Positions 1 to 9,500 of a DNA stretch of 31,638 bases are shown here, piece by piece (position 1 is the first letter of the stretch; the number at the start of each line of letters is the position of its first letter). Origin of the DNA: a virus. Below the pieces are notes generated by a model. The model was not told where the DNA came from. It saw only the letters and a list, made by a program, of their open reading frames with translations, and did no database searches. The stretch spans positions 1 to 31,638 of IMG/VR virus record IMGVR_UViG_3300008108_000455; one strand, written 5' to 3'. The translations under genes were made by a program, and so were the position numbers.

Positions 1-450
1 CACCTTGTGGACCAGTTGGGCCTTGCGGGCCAGTTGCACCTTGTGAACCTGTAAATCCAATAGGACCTTGTGGTCCAGTTGCACCTTGTGGTCCTTGAGC
101 GCCCTGGCTACCAGTGAATCCAATTGGACCCTGTGATCCGGTAAAGCCTGTTGCACCACGCGACCCAGTAAATCCGATTGGCCCTTGTGGGCCAGTTGCA
201 CCTTGTGGTCCTTGAGCGCCTTGTGATCCGGTAAAACCATTTGTGCCATTTGTACCAGCAGAGCCGGTAAATCCAATTGGTCCCTGTGGACCAGTGGCTC
301 CTTGAGAACCAGTAAAACCAGTAGGTCCTGTCGGACCATTTGTACCATTTGTACCAGCTGAACCAGTAAATCCGATTGGACCCTGTGCGCCTTGAGGACC
401 AACAGAGCCAGTAAATACAGTAGCACCACGCGATCCAGTATATCCAATAC
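1..450 (-). repeat. Collagen-like Gly-X-Y repeat tract
   Basis: About 150 codons of near-continuous Gly-X-Y. The DNA contains recurring blocks that encode the [10 protein letters not shown] and [13 protein letters not shown] units. The repetition makes this stretch prone to slippage, recombination and assembly collapse. Confidence 0.85.
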
Positions 451-950
451 CATCAACCCAAGCTGCATCAGTACCACCGGTTCTTAAAAAGTATCCGGAG
501 ACTGAAGCATTTTGTGCTGGCAGAAGATTATTTAGACCGGCAGCTCGAGTTGCTGCATTTGTACCACCTTGGCCAATATTTAGAATACCATTAGATATGG
601 CAGATGCATTGACTGTTAGACCAGAGCTATTTGCTACAACACCTGAAAGAGCACGAATATTGATTTGTGTTCCGTTGGCATTCACAACAGAGTTTGAAAG
701 ACTTAGATTGTCTGCAGATACCGTGAATGTTCTTGTTGTATTACCAAGTAGGACACCGTTTGCAGTCGGGATTAACTCACCGCTAAGCGATGTGTTACTA
801 AATGTAAGGTTGCCAGCAACGGTTAAATCACCATTTACTGCAAGAGTCTGGCGTACAATCACATGAGCATTGACAGTGACGTTTGCCGTGAACAGCGAAT
901 CACCGTTTACTAAAAGACCATTGTCTATTTTAAAATTAGTATTTGCCATG
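1..950 (-). CDS. Collagen-like tail fibre protein (3' end beyond window)
   Basis: Reading leftwards from ATG at 950, the frame stays open to base 1, so at least 316 residues are present and the C-terminus is missing. Residues 1 to about 165 are a small-residue, Asn/Thr/Val-rich segment similar in style to the next fibre gene. From about residue 167 the protein becomes Gly-X-Y triplets ([19 protein letters not shown] and variants) to the edge, with one imperfect triplet (VFT for GFT) near the start. Such triplets form collagen-like trimeric shafts and are known in phage tail fibres. An AAGG Shine-Dalgarno sequence sits just before the ATG, 6 bases after the upstream stop. The role (host-contacting or accessory fibre) is inferred from composition and from its place at the end of the baseplate block; the receptor-binding tip, if any, is outside the window. 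Confidence 0.8.
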
Positions 951-956
951 TTAACC

Positions 957-3257
957 TTACTTAATTAGATGAGCTACGACTTTGACAGCCGAGTTTGCAA
1001 CTGTTTGTACAAGATATAGATTCACATTCGAAGTATCAGCATTTGCAGTAAATGTTCCGAGTGGAGATGCTCCACCATTCGAAGCAACAGTACCATATGT
1101 GGTTACGAATGCCGACAAACCACCATCATGAGCAAGGACCAATTCAGAAAGTTGTGTATTACCATTCTTTACCTGAACTTCAAACTTAGCTGATGAGTAA
1201 GTTGCTTTCGGGAATCTGTAAACAAGAACAGCGCCAACAGTTGAACCAATGTCAGCGTTTGCAGACACATCAACTACATAGTCTGTTTGGAATGTTGTTG
1301 CACCACCAACAGACAGAGAACTTGCTAATGTAGCTGGTCCAGCTACACCAAGAGTGCTAAGTGCATTTGCAGCACCTGTTATGCTTAGTGTATTTGAGAA
1401 TGTAGCATTACCTGTAACAGCAATGGTATTAGCAAGCGAGGTTGCACCGAGTACTGTCAGAGTACCATCTGTTTCGATTGCTGTTGACGTAATAAATGTA
1501 TTAACTGAACTGTTACCAACATTGAAACGTGTTGTTGTCAGATTGACGTTAGCACCAACATTGATTGCAGTGGCATTTGCAGTTGTAGCATTTAGAGCAC
1601 CAAGTGTTGCCAGACCAGTAACACTAATTGTATTTGAGAATGTAGCATTACCAGTTACAGTAATTGTATTTGATAAAGTAACTGCACCAACTACACCGAG
1701 TGTGCTAGCAAGATTTGCTGCTCCGGTCACCGCAAGAGTATTTGAAAGAGTTGTATTGCCTGTTACTGCCAGGGTATTTGCTAATGATGTTGCACCAAGT
1801 ACTGTCAGGGTACCATCTGTCTCAATTGCAGTGGAAGTAATGAATGTATTGACTGATGAGTTACCAACATTAAAGCGCGTTGTTGTCAGATTGACGTTAG
1901 CACCAACATTGACAGCAACCGAAGCATTCGCAGTTGTGGTATTCAGTGCTGCATTTAACGATGCAAGACCAGCAACATCCAGCGTATTGGCAAGAGATGT
2001 TACACCGAGAACTGTTAGAGTACCATCTGTTTCGATAGAAGTCGATGTAATAAAGGTATTAACCGAGCTATTGCCAACATTAATACGTGTTGCTGTTAGA
2101 TTGACATTGGCACCTACATTCACGCCAGAAGAAGCATTGGCAGTTGTGGTATTTAATCCACCAGAAGCATTTGCAAGACCAACGACTGTCAGAGTATTTG
2201 AAAGTGATGTTGCACCAAGAACATCGAGTGTTCCGTCTGTATCAATCGCAGTAGAAGTAATCGCTGTATTTACAGATGAGTTACCGATATTGATTCTAGC
2301 AGCGGTCAGGTTAACGTTAGCACCAACATTGACTGCGGTTGAAGCATTTGCTGTTGGTGTGTTTAGGTTACCAGCAGCATTTGTTAGACCAGATACAGTT
2401 AGAGTATTTGAAAGTGTTGCAGCGCCTGTAACATCAACTGTATTTGATAATGTTGTATTACCAGTTACGATCAACGTATTCGATAGTGTAGCATTACCTG
2501 TGACAACAATTGTATTTGAAAACGTGGCGTTACCAGTTACAGCAATGGTGTTAGCAAAGTTAGCATTTGATGTTACATTAGCAGCACCAGAAATTGTCAG
2601 GTAGTTGGTTGGTGTAATTACTAGATTAGCAACACCAGTCCATGAACCATTTCCAAACTTGCTGTCGAATGAACTGTTACCAACAAAGACAGTATCGGCA
2701 TTTGCATAAACATTTGCACCGACAGCTACAACCGTAGTGTTACCAACAAACAAACCAGTATTGAAAGCAATTGGTGTAATGTTAGCTGTTGATGTACTAT
2801 TTGCAATTTGAATGCGGCTAGGTGAAATATTCGTGTTGACAGTACTGCTAGATTGTGTTATAATCAGACTACTGTTTACAAAGGAATTAGCAGATCCTAA
2901 GCCAAGGTAAACACCAACTGGATTCAGGTAGCTGTTCGAAGTGCTGTTACCAGCAAGAACACGAATACCAGCGTCCGCGGCAACATAAGCTGTAGCATTT
3001 GATGTAATAACTAGGTTAGCAGAATTACCAGTTGCTACGTTACCACCGCGAAGAGCTGTCGATACAGCAACAGTATTTGCGCCAAAAGTACCCCACAGTT
3101 GTGATGTGCGGCTAATGGTTGAGTTACCAGTGTTAGCAGTGGTTGTATTTGCAGTAATGATTTCGGTCGAGAAGGCATTCAGCAGCTCGTTAGTCTGAAG
3201 TAACCAGACTTCAAAGCTATCAGTAATGATATCAACGTTAGCTACTAATCTTGCCAT
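957..3257 (-). CDS. Repeat-rich fibre-like virion protein
   Basis: A 766-residue protein almost entirely of Asn, Thr, Ser, Ala, Val, Leu and Gly. After an N-terminal segment ([20 protein letters not shown]) that looks like an attachment domain, the body is made of short beta-like repeats of the type TLSNTLxVTGNAT and longer blocks containing [18 protein letters not shown] and [16 protein letters not shown]. The last ~100 residues (from about [16 protein letters not shown]) are less repetitive and could be a globular C-terminal domain. The start at 3257 overlaps the upstream stop (TAATG) and is preceded by AGGA. No catalytic motif was seen. Proteins of this style lie downstream of the wedge genes in marine T4-like phages and are usually called tail fibre-like; the exact virion position is inference. 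A long antisense frame here is a by-product of the repeats. Confidence 0.7.
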   Translation of the reverse strand: MARLVANVDIITDSFEVWLLQTNELLNAFSTEIITANTTTANTGNSTISRTSQLWGTFGANTVAVSTALRGGNVATGNSANLVITSNATAYVAADAGIRVLAGNSTSNSYLNPVGVYLGLGSANSFVNSSLIITQSSSTVNTNISPSRIQIANSTSTANITPIAFNTGLFVGNTTVVAVGANVYANADTVFVGNSSFDSKFGNGSWTGVANLVITPTNYLTISGAANVTSNANFANTIAVTGNATFSNTIVVTGNATLSNTLIVTGNTTLSNTVDVTGAATLSNTLTVSGLTNAAGNLNTPTANASTAVNVGANVNLTAARINIGNSSVNTAITSTAIDTDGTLDVLGATSLSNTLTVVGLANASGGLNTTTANASSGVNVGANVNLTATRINVGNSSVNTFITSTSIETDGTLTVLGVTSLANTLDVAGLASLNAALNTTTANASVAVNVGANVNLTTTRFNVGNSSVNTFITSTAIETDGTLTVLGATSLANTLAVTGNTTLSNTLAVTGAANLASTLGVVGAVTLSNTITVTGNATFSNTISVTGLATLGALNATTANATAINVGANVNLTTTRFNVGNSSVNTFITSTAIETDGTLTVLGATSLANTIAVTGNATFSNTLSITGAANALSTLGVAGPATLASSLSVGGATTFQTDYVVDVSANADIGSTVGAVLVYRFPKATYSSAKFEVQVKNGNTQLSELVLAHDGGLSAFVTTYGTVASNGGASPLGTFTANADTSNVNLYLVQTVANSAVKVVAHLIK
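1450..2335 (-). repeat. ~210-bp imperfect tandem repeats in the fibre gene
   Basis: A block encoding TDGTLxVLGxTSLxNTL and [25 protein letters not shown] recurs at about 1450-1565, 1798-1915, 2010-2125 and 2218-2335. Spacing is about 210, 210 and 347 bases, the last containing extra short TLSNTL-type units. Copies differ at many third positions, so the repetition is old and held at protein level. Confidence 0.75.
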
Positions 3258-3466
3258 TAATTATTCCTGTGTATTAACTGCTGCAAAAGATGTTTGATAT
3301 CACGGAGATCATGTTCTACTTCACTCATTCTCTTGCACAAACTGTTGTTTCTTTTGCTTGCTTCTCTTGCAGCTAAGAACTTCTTATATTCTTCTTCATT
3401 GTTATTTATGATAACGCCAGAGTCAGTATCTTTTACATACCCTGGATGATTTGTATCAACTAACAT
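3257..3466 (-). CDS. Small coiled-coil protein of unknown function
   Basis: A 69-residue protein whose start (ATG at 3466) overlaps the upstream stop and whose stop overlaps the next start, both as TAATG, so it is translationally coupled on both sides. The N-terminal half includes a short acidic and Asn-rich stretch. The C-terminal half (about residues 35-66) has heptad-like Leu/Ile/Val spacing (MSEVEHDLRDIKHLLQQLI) and is probably a short coiled coil. No enzymatic motif. Its place between structural genes suggests a minor virion component or an assembly helper for the fibre protein that follows; that is inference. Confidence 0.7.
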   Translation of the reverse strand: MLVDTNHPGYVKDTDSGVIINNNEEEYKKFLAAREASKRNNSLCKRMSEVEHDLRDIKHLLQQLIHRNN

Positions 3467-4683
3467 TATGCAGAGACTCCAATCACTTGGATTTGCTCTA
3501 CCTTCGGAACAACGTGAGTGTTTTCTGAAAGAAGAACTACCTTAATCTGCATTGTGTTATATGTATCAAACTCGGTATAAGAAGAAGTTACGTAGCGAGC
3601 AACGTTATCATTAGCAATATTGTTCCATGCAACGTTCTTATACTTCAGCTTGTCAACTCCGACATCACCAATGATGTTTGTATTCGAAACACCCTTAAAG
3701 AGTGTAATCGCCGTTGAGTTGGCACTTGAGACTGGGAAGACTTCATGATTATCCGGAGACAGAATGTCGTACACACGAATCAGATCACCAGTCGATAGGG
3801 TCGACGATTGATCGGCTGTGGTAGTAATCGAGTTGCTGCTCAGTGTTGTTAGGAAGTTACCAGATAGACCTGCCGAGATCTCAGGGAATTGTGGAAGACC
3901 ATATGTGTATTCCCACAGATCCTTTGGATCTTCTGTGCTGAAACGATCGGTATTGTTCTTCAGTTCAAGCGGTGTCCATGCCTTATCATCGAAGGCATCT
4001 TTGTCAGCTGAATTGTGAAGCTTTGCATAAACTTTAATTTGTGTACCAGCTGGACGGTATCCTGCCAGATAGACAACAACGTCTTCAGCGTACTTGCCTT
4101 CGCCAAAAGATATCTTCTTCGAGATATACTTTGATTTAGCCAGACCATTACGGTCAACTTCTGTGTCATAGTCGGCAATACCACCGAGTGTCGCAGTAAT
4201 AGTATTATTGATATCGTTCTGATAGAAGAAGAAGTCAAGCTCGTTTGTCTTCAAATATGGAACTGAGAATCGATTTGCTTCTGAAACCGATACATTGAAT
4301 GCCACGTTAACGACAGCCGACTTTCTTTCTGTGCCATAGAGGTTGATATTATCAACTTCAAGTGATCTTGAAAGAATGTATGACTCACGAACCGCGTTGT
4401 TGAACTTCAGCAGTTCAAGATTGTTAACAGTTGCCGGCATTGCGTTTGATGAGTTGGCAATGTTGTATGTCATCGAGTAATCAGATGTACTCGGATTACC
4501 GATCATGAATGTTGGCTTGAAGTTATCAACTTGGAAACGATCCAGTGAAACAACGTTAGCCGAAGCACCTGATCTTGTACCAATGATACGTGTACCCGTG
4601 ACAAACTTTACAGTGCTGTTTGCATTCGAGTCAACAAGATAGACTTTCTTCTTTGTGTAATCAGTAAAGTAAACAAGTATTAA
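3466..4683 (-). CDS. Virion structural protein, C-terminal part (frame-disrupted)
   Basis: The first ATG in this frame is at 4506, but plausible protein coding continues upstream to about 4683 (LVYFTDYTKKKVYLVDSNA and on), where it meets the end of the 4661-5467 frame. The two frames together would make one protein of about 667 residues. This part is beta-rich, with no signal peptide or membrane segment, and contains segments such as VVVYLAGYRPAGTQIKVYAK and LWEYTYGLPQFPEI. It resembles large virion proteins found beside DUF4815 proteins in marine T4-like phages. It is probably a peripheral baseplate or fibre-attachment protein. It needs a +1 shift relative to its N-terminal part. Confidence 0.65.
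   Translation of the reverse strand, partial: LILVYFTDYTKKKVYLVDSNANSTVKFVTGTRIIGTRSGASANVVSLDRFQVDNFKPTFMIGNPSTSDYSMTYNIANSSNAMPATVNNLELLKFNNAVRESYILSRSLEVDNINLYGTERKSAVVNVAFNVSVSEANRFSVPYLKTNELDFFFYQNDINNTITATLGGIADYDTEVDRNGLAKSKYISKKISFGEGKYAEDVVVYLAGYRPAGTQIKVYAKLHNSADKDAFDDKAWTPLELKNNTDRFSTEDPKDLWEYTYGLPQFPEISAGLSGNFLTTLSSNSITTTADQSSTLSTGDLIRVYDILSPDNHEVFPVSSANSTAITLFKGVSNTNIIGDVGVDKLKYKNVAWNNIANDNVARYVTSSYTEFDTYNTMQIKVVLLSENTHVVPKVEQIQVIGVSA
4661..4683 (-). other. Frame break (+1) inside a virion protein gene
   Basis: The N-terminal frame ends ...NVINTCLLY-stop at 4661, while the downstream frame is open from 4683 and reads ILVYFTDYTKKK. Removing one base near 4680 would restore a continuous product (for example NVINLVYFTDYT). 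No tandem duplication of suitable length is visible. The cause may be a one-base sequencing insertion or a real mutation. Confidence 0.7.
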
Positions 4684-5467
4684 TCACGTTTGTGATTGTC
4701 AGAACATCTCTGACAGAACCGTTTGAAACTACAACTTTGTCTTCAATACCTAAGTTGGTGAATGTCGTACCAGAACCTATAACAGTGTTTGATGAAGACA
4801 ATACTGTGATTGTACCAGTTGCGTTGGCAATGTCTTGGAAACACCATTCACCACCAAGTAGTGCACCTGAAACCGAAGGATCAATTGTAAAGAATTCGTA
4901 ATCTCTGTTGACAAGTGGAACTGTTACGTTATTCGAAACAAACTGAGCAACCTTTACTCTGAACTTCAGGTCCTTGTTGCTAAACTTATCATAAGTGTTT
5001 GAGTTAGTCGCCTTATAAAGGAAACCGTCAAAGCGAGACTGAGATCCTGGTGATGCATTGTTTGTGACGCCGCCTGATCCAATAAGTCTATCACCTTGAA
5101 CGTTTGTCCAGATGTCATAAGCAGGATCGTTGTACTTGACAACAATACCGTAATACTTACCAGTCTTTACAAGAACCGGGTTTGAGAAGCCAACTACGGT
5201 TGGTGTCTGTGCATCATTGCTGACGTTCACAGAATCGTAGTCAATTGCCTTTACCGAATTCACCATCGATGAATTTGGATTCGGATCGCCGTTCTCGACT
5301 TCACAAATCCAGACGTTAATACCAGGCTTAAATGCACCACTTACGTTTGCATTCTCTGCAGGCTTTGCCTTAAAGAATAGATCTACGGAAGTCAACATGA
5401 TTTCAGCCGCGCTTGCAACTGTATCAGGATTTACATAGAATGTTTGGATGTAGTCAAATGTCGACAT
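4661..5467 (-). CDS. Virion structural protein, N-terminal part (frame-disrupted)
   Basis: Starts at ATG 5467 after a strong AGAGGA ribosome site. It opens MSTFDYIQTFYVNPDTVASA and continues through segments such as EIMLTSVDLFFKAKPAE and LVKTGKYYGIVVKYNDP, which resemble a domain seen in marine T4-like structural proteins. It lacks catalytic motifs and is probably an all-beta virion component. It stops after 268 residues at the frame break and should be read together with 3466-4683. It is the first gene after a short spacer carrying a possible late promoter. Confidence 0.65.
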   Translation of the reverse strand: MSTFDYIQTFYVNPDTVASAAEIMLTSVDLFFKAKPAENANVSGAFKPGINVWICEVENGDPNPNSSMVNSVKAIDYDSVNVSNDAQTPTVVGFSNPVLVKTGKYYGIVVKYNDPAYDIWTNVQGDRLIGSGGVTNNASPGSQSRFDGFLYKATNSNTYDKFSNKDLKFRVKVAQFVSNNVTVPLVNRDYEFFTIDPSVSGALLGGEWCFQDIANATGTITVLSSSNTVIGSGTTFTNLGIEDKVVVSNGSVRDVLTITNVINTCLLY

Positions 5468-5489
5468 TAATTCCTCTTAATCTTTTCTT

Positions 5490-5497
5490 TATTTATT
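5490..5497 (-). promoter_or_regulatory. Possible T4-type late promoter
   Basis: AATAAATA on the minus strand, one mismatch from TATAAATA, in the 31-base spacer ahead of the 5467 gene. It would leave a short leader containing the AGAGGA ribosome site. Confidence 0.4.
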
Positions 5498-5498
5498 C

Positions 5499-6521
5499 TC
5501 AGCGAAGGCGCTCATTTAGGTTATCCCAGTCAACGAACCTAATATTATTTCTTTCCATAGCATCATTAATATACTGAGAAGTAAAGCCACTTGGAATTTC
5601 AACCGTTCCTGGGGCCGGTCTGTCAGAAGTTGAAGCCATTGTGCCCGTAAGTGAAGTATTCAGACCGACTGGTTCAGAAATATTTGCTGGAATACTTGTG
5701 TAATACTTCATTCCAATAGAACCAGTTGTCTTTGAGTTTCCGTCATATGATTCAACAATAAACACCTTGGTACCAGCTTTTGCTGCTGCCAATTTGTTTT
5801 GTTGTTCAAGATCTGAAGTTGCTTCATTAATACCAGCATCAAAGTAGAAGTCAAAGTTCAGAGTACCATTGGTATCTGTCAAAAGACCACTTGTATTTGT
5901 TGTTGATGTTCTTGATTGCGCACACTTCGATGTCTGATCTTCGCCATCAAACATAAACTTGTGATATGTATTTGGCTTCAGACCAGTAATAGCAATAGTG
6001 AACTTTTGTGCGTCAGAGATAAAGTCGCCTATTGGAAGCGGACGAAAGATATTACCACCAAAGATGTATTGTGTTGACAGTGTGATAGTGAACTCTGATG
6101 GAGATACACCATGAACAACACCATTATAACCAAAGTTTGCTGGGTTCGGTACAACACGAGTTTCACGGGTTACAACGTCTGATGGATAGTATAGTTTGTA
6201 TCCGAATGTACCAGACTTCGAGCTCTGTAGGAATCCACCGCTCTTTTTGCCCTTGTAAACACGGATCTTATAATAGATGCCGTCATTCGGATTATGTGTC
6301 CATAGAAGCTTAAACTGATCTTCGATGAATCCACCCACTGGACCAAACGACTTACGCTCGAGTGAGCCTGAGTGTTCGATCTTTCTGCCGTCGTTCAGGA
6401 CACGTAGACCCTTTGCAGTGATGTCGGCATTTGTAATCGCCTGTGCACCAGCAGACGTGTAGGTAGTTACATAGTTACCGCCAGCAGTTTGTGACTGGAA
6501 GACTTCGTTCTTCAAAGACAT
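5499..6521 (-). CDS. DUF4815-type virion protein, C-terminal part or separate gene
   Basis: The reliable coding content starts near NEVFQSQTAGGNYV; an ATG lies at 6521 but has no Shine-Dalgarno sequence. The preceding frame runs to 6475, so the two overlap by 47 bases with a +1 offset. Removing the extra C opposite base 6507 would join them as NVFEEEVFQSQTAGGN, so I favour this being the C-terminus of the DUF4815-type protein. The segment LKPNTYHKFMFDGEDQT followed by GLLTDTNGTLNFDFYF matches a pattern (LKPxT...FFDGxDVT...TDxNG) that I recall from large virion proteins of marine T4-like phages. It ends with WDNLNERLR. If it is an independent gene, it would be a 340-residue structural protein. 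Confidence 0.6.
   Translation of the reverse strand: MSLKNEVFQSQTAGGNYVTTYTSAGAQAITNADITAKGLRVLNDGRKIEHSGSLERKSFGPVGGFIEDQFKLLWTHNPNDGIYYKIRVYKGKKSGGFLQSSKSGTFGYKLYYPSDVVTRETRVVPNPANFGYNGVVHGVSPSEFTITLSTQYIFGGNIFRPLPIGDFISDAQKFTIAITGLKPNTYHKFMFDGEDQTSKCAQSRTSTTNTSGLLTDTNGTLNFDFYFDAGINEATSDLEQQNKLAAAKAGTKVFIVESYDGNSKTTGSIGMKYYTSIPANISEPVGLNTSLTGTMASTSDRPAPGTVEIPSGFTSQYINDAMERNNIRFVDWDNLNERLR
6475..6521 (-). other. Frame break (+1) near the DUF4815 protein C-terminus
   Basis: Two well-formed coding frames overlap here. The upstream frame ends in an unstructured tail (FEERSLPVTNCWR), while the downstream frame has no ribosome site. A single extra base around 6507 is the simplest explanation; true gene overlap is the alternative. 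Confidence 0.55.
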
Positions 6522-9500
6522 TGCCACTGTTGCTATTCGAAGTGCTACGCTGTGACTGAAGTGCAACTGACGTTGTCTGTGTAACAACAGTGACTTCAAC
6601 TGGACCTTCAACTGCACCGTCTGTTGCATCATTCTGAGATACAATAGTAAACTCATTGAATGGCAGAGTTACAATACCCGTTGTACCGTCTTCTGGCTTG
6701 AATTCAAGGTTAAGTTCAGTCAGCTTAGGACCAAGTTGATCTTCCTTGATTGTTGCATAGTACTCAGGATTGCCAAGATCCGAATAGTTGTAATCAGTAA
6801 ACGGATCAACAAAGAAACCAAAGCGGAAGCGATCATTCAGTGAATCGAGTGACGACGGAATGAATCGTGCTTTTGCCAGAGCTTCAGCAAGAGTAAATGA
6901 TACGTAGTATTCAAGTGTTTTGATACGATTCTCAAGAGAAGCAATATCAGACATTTTGTATCCCTTGACTTGGATACGCGAACGATCTGTTGCACTAATC
7001 AGAGACTTAACCGTATAGTTCTTTATTCTTCTTCCGTATGATTCGTTGGCAACCTTCGTGTCAATAATCTTTGCCATATCAGCTGATAGCGATCCTGGCA
7101 GTGATGGATACGGTGGAATTGTCAGAACCTGAAGCGTGATGCTGTTCTGTGGCTCAGGTGGAACTTCATTCAAGAATCCGTTTTTACCAGGACGAACCAC
7201 GAAATCGCCGTTGCTATCAACAACAACACGATCTGTACGTCCAAGATAGAACTCAATGTTTGCAGTCAGATCTGTGTCTGGTGCAGGGAAGAACTTCTCG
7301 GAGGCAGTAAATCTTGCAGATGAACTTGGCTCGGTTGGGTTGATGATTGATGCAGCATTGGCACCAGCAGCAACCGACGAGATGTCAGTAATCAGATTGA
7401 TTGTGTTTGCCGAACGTGGACGGAAGTCGTATTGATCGCGAAGATCGTAGTATATTCCACCTGTTCCAAGAACCTCTGGAATTTCCATGGTGTGCACATT
7501 TGCAGAAGTAACTAGTGCATCGAATCCGAGAGTATCGTCAATTGGATACGAACTGATTGTTTTTACACCAGCATCGCCGCCAGTAAAAACGTCGTACTGA
7601 ACCAGAAGAACATCATTTGATGAGAGTGTAGTTGCACGTGGCTTTCTGTACAGATAAGAAGTATCTAGATAATCTTCCTTCTGGTTGGTGTCGACATAGA
7701 AATCGTTTGTTACATCAAGAGTACCTGATGTATTGCCAGTAAAGAAGATTGGTTGGCCGGTCAGTGTGTGATTCTCTGAGGTTGCAGTTGCAGTCAGAGT
7801 CAGGTTGGCGCCACCACGAGTAGAAGCCAGAGCCATACCAGTGCTGTTTGCAAAGACAGCGTAGTATGTTCCTGCATCTGATAGACCGGTAATTGTTGTA
7901 GTATTGTCAGCATAAACAACCGAGTCACCGTTTGCAAATGGGTTATCTGAGATCAGAACAAATGCATTTGCTGTACCAGAGTTTTCAACGCCAGTGTTTG
8001 CATTAAACGATAGAGCTCTTGACGCGCCGTTTGCTTGGAATACTTTTCTCAGACGGTATGCATCTGACAGACCAAGTGCCCATGGACCATTCACACCACC
8101 TGCGTTATTCGAGCAAACAACTCTTGTGTGTACTGAGCGGTTTGAAGACTTGACAGCAGAACTTACACTTGTACGAGTTGCGTTATAGACAACCATTACG
8201 TTAGCGGATGAAGAACTGCCAGTCGAGTTTGCAATATTATTTGCAAGGAAGATCGTCATGACCTGGCTGTTTGATACGCTCACGTTTGCATAACGTGCAG
8301 CTTTGCTTGACAGCGAGACAGGAACGTTAGCTGGATAGTAGAGAGTTGCAGTACCACCAGAATATGTTTGACCTGCACCAGCAGTTAGAACCATTGACGA
8401 CGCACCAGTTACCTGAGATACCTGAGCAACAACTGTTGTACCGCCAGTGCTATTTGCAAACTTGATGAAGTCCCCGGCACTGAATACGTTCAGGAAGTTT
8501 GTACCGCCGGCACCTGCAACAAGAGTATTGGCAGTGGAACCAGCACCAATAGAAATTGTTCCGGTTGCTGCAGCCAGTGCCTGATAATTGGCCTTTGGAA
8601 TGATAAGAAGTTCATTCTTTGCAGATGTGCTCAGTGCACCAGAATAAGGGAATGCTTCGCCAGCACCAAGGTTTAGTTCGATAAAGCCAGATGTATTTGC
8701 AGTCTCTGACTCATTGACAGTGCGGTATGTGTAAGAAATATTTGCAGCAGTCTTCATTGCTGGAACAGAGTTGTAAAGAAGCGATGTGCTTCCTGCATCC
8801 TCCAGTTGAGCCTGACCGCTTGCACCGATGATAACGTCTGCAACACCTTTGTTTGTTCCACCGTAGTATACTGAACGTACGTTACCGAAGTTCTTACCAC
8901 CGTTCATAACAACATCAAACAGATACAGGCGATATACAGCATCAGCTGCGCCGATTTGTCCTGATTCAAGAGTTACTGAACGAATACGTGCTTCACCAAT
9001 CTTGTTACCAGATGCCGAGATAACATTGCCAGCTGATGTTGTAACATAAGCTGCTGTAGCATCTTGTAAATCTACTTGCGCGCCGATATTGAAAGCAAAG
9101 TTACCACCAAGTTCCTTTACACGAACATAACTACCGTATCCAAGACGAAGCTTGGCAGCATTGTTTGTTCCTGTTGCAACACCTTTAGCAACGTTTGCTC
9201 TATAGTGTTCGGTCTCTACACGATAACCGTTGATATATGCTTTACCTGGATCCACATTCATCTTGAATACAGAAGATGTTTCAGAGAATGTTGCCGAATC
9301 ACGAGTTGCAAAGATAAATTGATCTAGAACGTAGTTACCAGATTCTTCGTATGTTCTCTTGGCAATCTCGTCGCCAATAACATTATAGACTGTGCTTTGG
9401 TTCTGTTTGTATGGGCGGCCGTCAGCAAACTCGATGATTGGAAGGAAGTCAGTATTTGCATCCGCTTCTTCCTTAGTAAGAACAGTAAGTTCTGGAGTTA

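Noticed and set aside
1354-2604. 416-codon plus-strand open frame opposite the fibre-like gene
   Set aside because: It mirrors the repeat structure of the minus-strand gene, has no ribosome site, and its product is low-complexity Val/Ala/Pro sequence. It is a shadow.
9076-9327. 83-codon plus-strand frame within the DUF4815-type gene
   Set aside because: It is a shadow frame with Cys/Ile/Thr-rich composition and no supporting signals.
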